Shown one piece after another: positions 57,962 through 64,000 of a stretch of 64,000 bases of DNA. Position 1 is the first letter of the stretch. Each line of letters starts with the position of its first letter. Origin of the DNA: Hysterangium stoloniferum (Eukaryota; Basidiomycota; Agaricomycetes; Hysterangiales; Hysterangiaceae); NCBI GenBank assembly GCA_015178975.1, contig WHVD01000034.1, forward strand, positions 558,001 through 622,000, given 5' to 3'. Position numbers and translations under genes: made by a program. The notes below the pieces were generated by a model. The model saw only the letters and a list, made by a program, of their open reading frames with translations. It was not told the origin of the DNA and searched no databases.

Positions 57962-59752
57962 GTTTTTTTTGACAAAAAGAGGAAAGGAAATGAAAATAAC
58001 TGACTTTGCAACTAGTGCTGTTTTGTCTCAGGAAGGATCAGATGGAAAGTGGCACCCTGTGGCTTTTCTATCCAAAGGTCTGAATGAAGTAAAAAGGAAT
58101 TATGAAACTGATGATAAAGAAATGTTGGCTATTATTAGAGCTCTGGATGAATGGAGGTACTATCTTGAGGAAAGCAGTCACCTCTTTCAGATCTGGACAG
58201 AGTACAAAAACCTAGAATATTTTTATGTCTGCTAAAAAACTTGATAGGAGGCAGGCTAGGTGGTCATTGTTTTTGTCAAGGTTTGACTTTTCCTTACATC
58301 ATAGGCCTGGAAAAAGATCCTTGAAACTAGATGCCTTATCCAGAAGATCAGATCATGGGAAAGGAGATAGGGATAATGAAAATATTGTCCTTCTCAAATC
58401 ATCCTACTTCAAAATCCAGGCTCTTAAGCAGGTGGTCAAGAGACAGATCTGCTTAATAAGATCAGACAAGCAAAGGATATGGAAGAGGTTGTGGTTAAGG
58501 CAGTAGAGGAATTAAAGAAGTCAGGACATCAGAAAATTGAAGGAAATGAATGGGCAGAGGAACAGGGCCTAATTCTCTTCAGAGGGAAAGTCTATATGCC
58601 AAAGGATATGGAGGTCAGAAGACAAATTGTTGAACTCCATTATGATGCCCATACCAATGGCCATCCAGGCAGGTGGAAAACCCTAGAGTTGGTATCTAGG
58701 AAATATTGGTGGCCAGGAATGTCCAGATATATTGCATCCTATTCCAAAGGATGTGATAGATGTAATAGAACAAAGACATATCCTGCCAGTCCTGTAGGAA
58801 AGCTTGTACCAACCCAAATGTTAGTATCTCATCATTTTGGACCCCCACAACTTGTTTTTCACCAAGAAACCTTCATTGTCTCATTGTCAGAACCCCCACT
58901 CATGCCATTACCCCTCAGGGTGCCCCAAACACTTGTTTATGTGGTACCCTAGTTCCCTAGTGCCTCATTCCATCTCCATCCCATCTGCTCTTCCACCCCC
59001 ATCCCATCTGCTCTTCCACCCCCATCCCTATGTATACATACACCTTACTTGCCACCTTGCACCCTTTTAATACTGTTCCTTAGTACTATACACTAGTTTC
59101 CATTGCTCCCCACCTTGTCATCACTTCTCTATCATCCATTTTACACTTTGCTGCTCTGATCATCCATCTTGACAATTCTTTTCATGTATGCTACAGTTCC
59201 TTAGTTCAAATATTGACTTAGATTACCCTCTCTTAGTTCTTGGCCTTCTCCTCTCATTGTTATACTCTTATAAGTGGTCTTGGCAAGCTGTGACCCCTTA
59301 CCCTTCAACTCTTAGTGATTTGGCCCTCTGGTTGACTGAGCTAAGTGTTGTTTTATACTTATATCATACTATCCACTCTGTTTGAAATACTGGAGCACCC
59401 TGACAGTTCATGTGAGGGCACAACACATAAGTTGAAACCAAGCTCCACTACAGTTATAGAGTCAGACCTCCCAACTAGTACAATCTCTATTGTCAGCCCC
59501 CCCATTACCTTGTTTCCTCCATTGGCCCTCCACTTAGGGACTCTCCCCTTCCCAGCTTAGATCTTAACACCAGATCCCTAAAGATATTTGGGAAATTATC
59601 ACTGTTGACTTAATTACTGGACTTCCAGAAAGCCAAGGATACAATGCCATCATGGTAGTAGTGGACATACTCAGCATTCATGTGCTACCCACTACAGACC
59701 AAGTCACTTCAGAAGGCATAGCCAGGCTTTACAGTGACTTACAAAAAATATC
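57962..59752 (+). pseudogene. Gypsy-3 fragment: RNase H and integrase
   Basis: A piece of another Ty3/gypsy pol. 57962-58370 is RNase H: ATSAVLSQEGSDGKWHPVAF, NYETDDKEMLAIIRALDEWR, then in the next frame [19 protein letters not shown] and [18 protein letters not shown]. 58479-58818 is the integrase zinc region: LHYDAHTNGHPGRWKTLELV, YWWPGMSRYI, CDRCNRTKTYPASPVGKL. After the solo LTR the DDE core resumes at 59575 (WEIITVDLITGLPESQGY, IMVVVDILS). The fragment then stops near 59752. Neither end of the parent element is present. Closer in motif spelling to Tf1-type elements of basidiomycetes than to gypsy-1. Confidence 0.85.
58819..59569 (+). mobile_element. Solo LTR inserted in gypsy-3 integrase (family C)
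   Basis: 751 bp, TGTTAGTATCTC...GATCTTAACA, with one-mismatch flanks CCAAA (58814-58818) and CCAGA (59570-59574). The interrupted integrase reads on smoothly when the LTR is skipped. The CCATCCCATCTGCTCTTCCA motif is repeated at about 58972-59026. Confidence 0.85.
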
Positions 59753-60079
59753 CAATGTTGTGCAGTTTCAACTTGTATAGCTTATACCCCAGTAGATAAA
59801 ATCATAAGAATCACCAAAATATTTTCCAACATGCTCTATCATGCATAGTCCAAGGCACCATAATGTCATTATGTAATATCCATATATGGTAACAATATGA
59901 ATATTTTAATAGAGAGGGGTCATTGGATACCTTTTGTCACTGACAGGCTTTTGCATGAAAATCATATGACAATGTTGATTGTTTGCACTTGTTTATATTT
60001 TTCAACATGTCATGTGATCATGCTGTGCTAAAGTATAAGTAGAAGGGCTCTCACAGCTAGGATTCTTCTAATTTCAACT

Positions 60080-61042
60080 ATGCATCCTCTGTCCCCTGCT
60101 GCCCAGCATGAGATCCTTTCTCTACTTGATGCTGGCTATTCTGCCAAACATATTTCAGTTTCTACTGGATATGGCTTTGCTACTATCTCTAGACTTCACT
60201 CTAAACATTGTTCCCACCTTTCTACTTTCTAAGTCTTATGGTGGTTGTCCTTCCAAACTCTCTATAGCCAATATCCATTTTGTACAACATCTTATCAACT
60301 CTGGGAAGGCTGATACAGCTGTAGATGCAACAAAGGCACTTTGCACTATCACCAACCAGTCACTCAATCCTCAAACAGTATGTCATAGACTCAAGTCAGC
60401 TGGGATGAAGCCTGTGATAAAGAGAAGGCCTCTTCTTTCTAAGAAGCATAGGAAGGAGAGGATGGACTTTGCTTTGGCACATCAGGATTGGACTGTGGAG
60501 GACTGGAAGAAGGTGGTGTGGTCAGATGGTAGGAAGTGGGTGTGGAAAAAGGCAGAGGAGGGCTTGAGTGACAGGCTGGTTGAGGGAACCCTAAAGTTTG
60601 GTGGTGGATCTTTGATGATATGGGGGTGTATGTTGTGGGGGGGGGGGGGGGTTATGTGTGCAAGATTGATGGAAGGATGGATGGGGATCTCTACATACAG
60701 ATTCTGGAGGATGACCTGCAAGCCAGCCTCAGGGATTATGGTAAATCTGCAGATGATGTCATCTTCCAGCAGGATAATGACCCCAAGCATACCTGTAAGA
60801 AGGCCCAAAATTGGTTCCAAGAAAATGGTTTCAGGGTTCTCTCATGGCCAGCACAGTCTCCTGAATCCCATTGAACACTTATGGAATCACCTGAAGAGAA
60901 AGTTGGCAGGGTATGAGAATGCACCCCAGGGGATGGAAGAGCTTTGGGAGAGGTGGAGGAATGGTACAAGATTGATGCAAAGGTGTGCCAAGATTTGATT
61001 GAAAGTATGCCTAGGAGGGTTGCAGATGTATTAAAGGCAAAG
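60080..61042 (+). pseudogene. Tc1/mariner-type transposase with frameshifts
   Basis: Cut-and-paste transposase of the Tc1 group. The N-terminal helix-turn-helix begins MHPLSPAAQHEILSLL at 60080 in one frame and continues after a shift near 60230 as GGCPSKLSIANIHFVQHL and TVCHRLKSAGMKPV. The DDE triad motifs are WSDG (about 60520; the usual residue after D is E), FQQDNDPKHT (about 60762) and NPIEHLWNHLKRKL (about 60863), Tc1-like spacing. A second shift lies in a run of fifteen G (60637-60651) and a third at SPES/NPIE (about 60860), where a few bases seem lost. The gene ends MPRRVADVLKAK just before a reversed LTR at 61043. Terminal inverted repeats were not found; the left limit is about 59753. 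Confidence 0.82.
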
Positions 61043-61576
61043 TGTTAAGAGTTGTGCATGGAGGTTATTGGAGGGGTTCTGGAGAAACCTGCAGGAAAGC
61101 TGGTAGGACTTGGCTTCAGCTTATAGGCTGCACCCTCGCAAGATGGTCTTGTCCAATTTCAGACAGGCAGACAGGAATCCCAGGGAGTCTGGGAGGGATA
61201 CATGGGTTGAGAGGTTGGGGAGTGGACTGCAGGAAGTCCACAGAAATCAAGGGGTCGGGCAGAGATGAGTCAGGGGTCAAGATAGATAGGTCAGAGGTCG
61301 AGTGATAGATGGGTCAGAGCCTGTGGGCTCTGACGAGGTAAAGTGGTGTGTTTCAAAGAGGAGTAAACATAAAATGAAGAATGGAGTGGAGTGGAGTCCA
61401 AATTGTGACAGGTTGTAAAGCCATAAATGGGAATGGGGTGGGAGTGGAGTCTGAATCATGACAGGTCATTTGACCATAATGGGAATGGGGCTCAGTTAGA
61501 GAGCTGATGGGTTTTCTGAACAGAGTCCAGTGACTGGTGCATGGGACAGGGTTGGGGATAGACAGGAATGGGTTCC
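61043..61576 (-). repeat. Truncated reversed LTR (family B)
   Basis: It starts TGTTAAGAG and matches the left two thirds of 28585-29388, including GGACTTGGCTTCAGCTTATA and GGGGCTCAGTTAGAGAG. It stops exactly where the LTR of gypsy-4 begins, so the rest may lie beyond the window. Confidence 0.75.
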
Positions 61577-62016
61577 TGTCAGGGGACAATCTCAAGTTTT
61601 CTAAATTCATCCCTGACCTTCCTTAATATAGTCTCATAAGTCAAGGATAAGAGTACTTTGTTTTCATCACATTTTCAAACTCAGCTGCACCTTTAGTTAG
61701 TCACTCGCTAGCCGAGGATTCCTTAGACTTTTCTCTTCGGATTCCCTCTGCTAGGTAAGTAATAATGTACATTGTATGTATATAATAGATAGGTATAAAA
61801 CTTACTTCGGATTCCGTCTGCTAGTGCCCCAACTCAGTCGTAGTGCGAGTCAGTGTGGTCTAGAGAGTCGCCCTTACAGAAGAAAAGTCTCACATCGAGT
61901 GACCGGAGTTACCGCCGCTATTTTTCGAACCATATTCAAGATCGCGAGTTCAAACATTATACAGATCTAATCTACTTTGAGTTTACGTGCGGTCCCCTCC
62001 CCTCATTTTTACTATT

Positions 62017-64000
62017 ATGTCGACTTCTATTACCGATCCCCACCAGGTGCTGGAACAGCACAGTAACAACATTCGAGATCTCCAAGCCTCCCAGAAGCAA
62101 AATACGGACCTGTTGCAGCAAATTCTTCAGCAACTCACTGTACAAACACAACCACCAACAAATCCTCCGCAGCCGCCCGCGTTACCTACGTCGACCTCTG
62201 CTGCCGTTTCGACCAACTCAGGTCCGAAGGTTCCACTTCTGAATGCATACGACGGTGATCGATCTGGCAGACGTACCTTCTACAACTCGTGTCTGCTGTA
62301 CATCAGCATGAATGGGTCGAAGTTCCAGACTGACAAGACGAAGGTTCAATGGGTGGTGTCGTTCATGAAGACCGGTCGAGCCGCCCTTTTCGCAAATCGG
62401 CTCATGAAGTCATGGGGTCAAGGCGACACGGTGCCTTCATGGGAAACCTTCGTGCGGACCTTCGAGCGTGAGTTCTTTCCAGCTGACGAAGCAGCTTTGG
62501 CCCATATCAAACTAGAAGGAATGATGTACCATCAAGCGCGAAGAACGGTCGACGAGTACACAGTGTTAAGAACTGGAAACTGACTAATGTCGGTGGCCGA
62601 CGGGGACCGATCGGAAGGACTTGGCTTCAGCTTATGTGCTGCGCCCTCGCAAATATCCGTAGGTTGTCCTTAAATTTCGGACAGGCGAAGACTAAATCCT
62701 AAGAAGGACCTTTCGGTGAGATACCGATCGGAGCCGAAGGACAGGTCAAGTGTCGGGCCAAGGGATCGGGCTGAGAATGGGCGAGCGCACGCGAAGGCGG
62801 AAGGGGGGTTCTTCTAGTATGAGACTGCTACAGACGTATGAGGGTATTCTGAGTCGATATTCTGATTGCCTAGTAACTACAAATACAGCGAGTTCATATA
62901 CAAGTAACAGGCGTCTAGAAAATACTAATGGGGAGGAGGGCGGAAAACGGCATTAACATTAAGCTTGACTAGGAACAGGAAGTTTATGATTAGTTCGGAG
63001 GCTGATGATAACCGAGAATGGAAATTACGATAAAAGGAAATAGTTCGAGGACTACAAATATAGATAGACATATGTGGAACATAAGATGAGACGGATCAAC
63101 ATGATGAAAGGGACATATCAAAGCATAACCAGACAGAAAGGCGTAGTCGGGTTTGATTGACCGGAGAGCATACGTCAGCGTCGGGGAACCGACGGCTTGC
63201 GAAGGGTTGTATTGTCGAAGACGTATAACGAGGGTATTCCATCGGGGACCGTCGGCTTGCGACACAGTCATAACACACAGACAAGTTTCGCGAACTCGTT
63301 GACCTTGCAGGTTACAAAGACGCGTTAGCCATTGTAATGAAGTATCGACATGGCCTCTTACTGAATATTCAGAACCAGGTTGCGACAATGGAGAACCACC
63401 CGAAGGACGACGACGAGCAAGGCTGGTACGACGCCGCTTCCCGCTTCGACCGAAACCGAAATGCAAACGAAATTTTTCGTTCAGCAGGTGTCACAACGCG
63501 ACCGGTCGCACTGAAACCTTCGACATTCCCTCGCGTCGTCCCCCCACTTCCCCCACATCCTACGTCGACACTACCCTCCTCTAGGCCGATCGACGCGATG
63601 GATGTTGATGCGACCAAAGGCCGGGGTCTTCCCTCAACACTCTGTTTCGAGTGTCGTCAGCCGGGTCATATCAGCCGTGACTGCCCTCGAAAACTACAAC
63701 GAATCCGCTCCCTACTTACTAGCCTTGATGAAGAGGGACAGGACATGGCCATGGACATCCTTCTTGCAGAAGTGGATGTTCGAATTGCCTGTAGTAGGGT
63801 GGCCAAAGCAAATGACTCTCCTCGAGGGGCTGATCTACAGCCTGTTTCGGGTTTTCCCAACTGCAGCGAGTGAAGGGTATGCCCTCGCTGCCACTTTCAA
63901 ATAGATTCAGTGTCCTCTCTGTTGATGATGTATGTACAGTTAATACATCAGAAGTTGAACCTCTGTTGAGTGAGGACACTGGAATTCAAGTCATACCTAA
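62017..64000 (+). pseudogene. gypsy-4 gag, interrupted by a solo LTR
   Basis: Start ATG 62017 (MSTSITDPHQVLEQHSNN), 138 bp after the LTR. The first part (to 62563) has a Gln-rich coiled coil, a Pro-rich linker and the gag capsid start: SGRRTFYNSCLLYISMNGSK, VQWVVSFMKTGRAALFANRL, WETFVRTFEREFFPADE. It resumes after the LTR at 63281 (KFRELVDLAGYKDALAIVMK) and includes a CCHC knuckle (CFECRQPGHISRDCP, about 63646-63690). A shift near 63870 moves the frame to NRFSVLSVDDVC, typical of the segment just before protease, and stays open to the edge. Without the LTR and the shift this would be a complete gag. Confidence 0.85.
62564..63275 (-). mobile_element. Solo LTR inserted in gypsy-4 gag (family A, reversed)
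   Basis: 712 bp, TGTTAAGAACTGG...GTCATAACA, with exact CACAG duplications at 62559-62563 and 63276-63280. It is the reverse complement of the gypsy-2 LTR type, but GC-richer (less CpG-depleted) than the copies at 33515 and 43152, which suggests a recent insertion. Confidence 0.93.

Larger units (their letters stand above)
61577..64000 (+). mobile_element. Gypsy-4: 5' part of a Ty3/gypsy retrotransposon, running off the window
   Basis: A 5' LTR (61577-61878, TGTCAGGGGACA...CGCCCTTACA) is followed by a leader and a gag with zinc knuckle. Protease and pol would lie beyond 64000. The sequence is GC-richer and less decayed than the other elements, apart from a solo LTR (62564-63275) in gag. It is therefore among the younger insertions here. 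Confidence 0.82.

Noticed and set aside
20844..64000. RNA genes (tRNA, rRNA, snRNA)
   Set aside because: No convincing cloverleaf, A/B-box pair or rRNA block was noticed by eye; a covariance-model scan would be decisive.

Overview
The window looks like nuclear DNA of a filamentous basidiomycete, most likely an Agaricomycete. The genes have many short (about 50-60 nt) introns. The families present (TOK channel, fungal NIPA transporter, EF-hand/ZZ protein, Plavaka-like and chromodomain Ty3/gypsy elements) are typical of that class, and the telomere-type repeat is CCCTAA/TTAGGG. All gene models and family calls were read by eye from the sequence; no database search was possible.

Bases 1-18.9 kb are gene-rich. 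They hold a tandem duplication (unit about 4.2 kb) of a TOK-type two-pore potassium channel gene on the minus strand, a minus-strand Xaa-Pro aminopeptidase (M24B), a minus-strand NIPA-type magnesium transporter, and, divergent from it, a plus-strand MOV10/SDE3-like RNA helicase with N-terminal zinc fingers. A small MITE-like element lies between the last two. A gene-free stretch with a 47-bp tandem repeat follows.

From 20.8 kb to the end nearly everything is mobile DNA, much of it nested. In order: gypsy-1 (20844-30088, both LTRs and TSD GTTAT, degenerate pol, one solo LTR inside); an LTR remnant; a host-gene fragment; the C-terminal part of a Plavaka/CACTA-like transposase; gypsy-2 (33515-43837, a chromodomain element with two solo LTRs inserted into its integrase and an antisense accessory gene before the 3' LTR); a truncated long LTR; a multidomain transposon protein (USP-like peptidase, PHD finger); a telomere-capped element (49754-56228); rearranged fragments of the multidomain gene; gypsy-3 broken by a solo LTR; a Tc1-type transposase; and gypsy-4, which runs off the right edge with a solo LTR in its gag. 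Seven solo LTRs can be delimited by their target-site duplications, six of them exact.

The most unusual object is 49754-56228. A 6.5-kb segment begins with CCCTAA-type repeats and ends with TTAGGG repeats, in the orientation of the two ends of a linear chromosome. It has about 500-bp terminal inverted repeats packed with TGCCGCGACA palindromes and carries one large host-type EF-hand/ZZ gene and no recognisable transposase. It could be a telomere-ended transposon or an integrated linear replicon. Other points of interest are perfect heat-shock-element arrays upstream of a TATA box in a 1.9-kb LTR, stop codons in gypsy-2 that are nearly all CGA-to-TGA changes, apparent GC-AG introns and a 25-nt microexon in the TOK genes, and an antisense gene inside gypsy-2.
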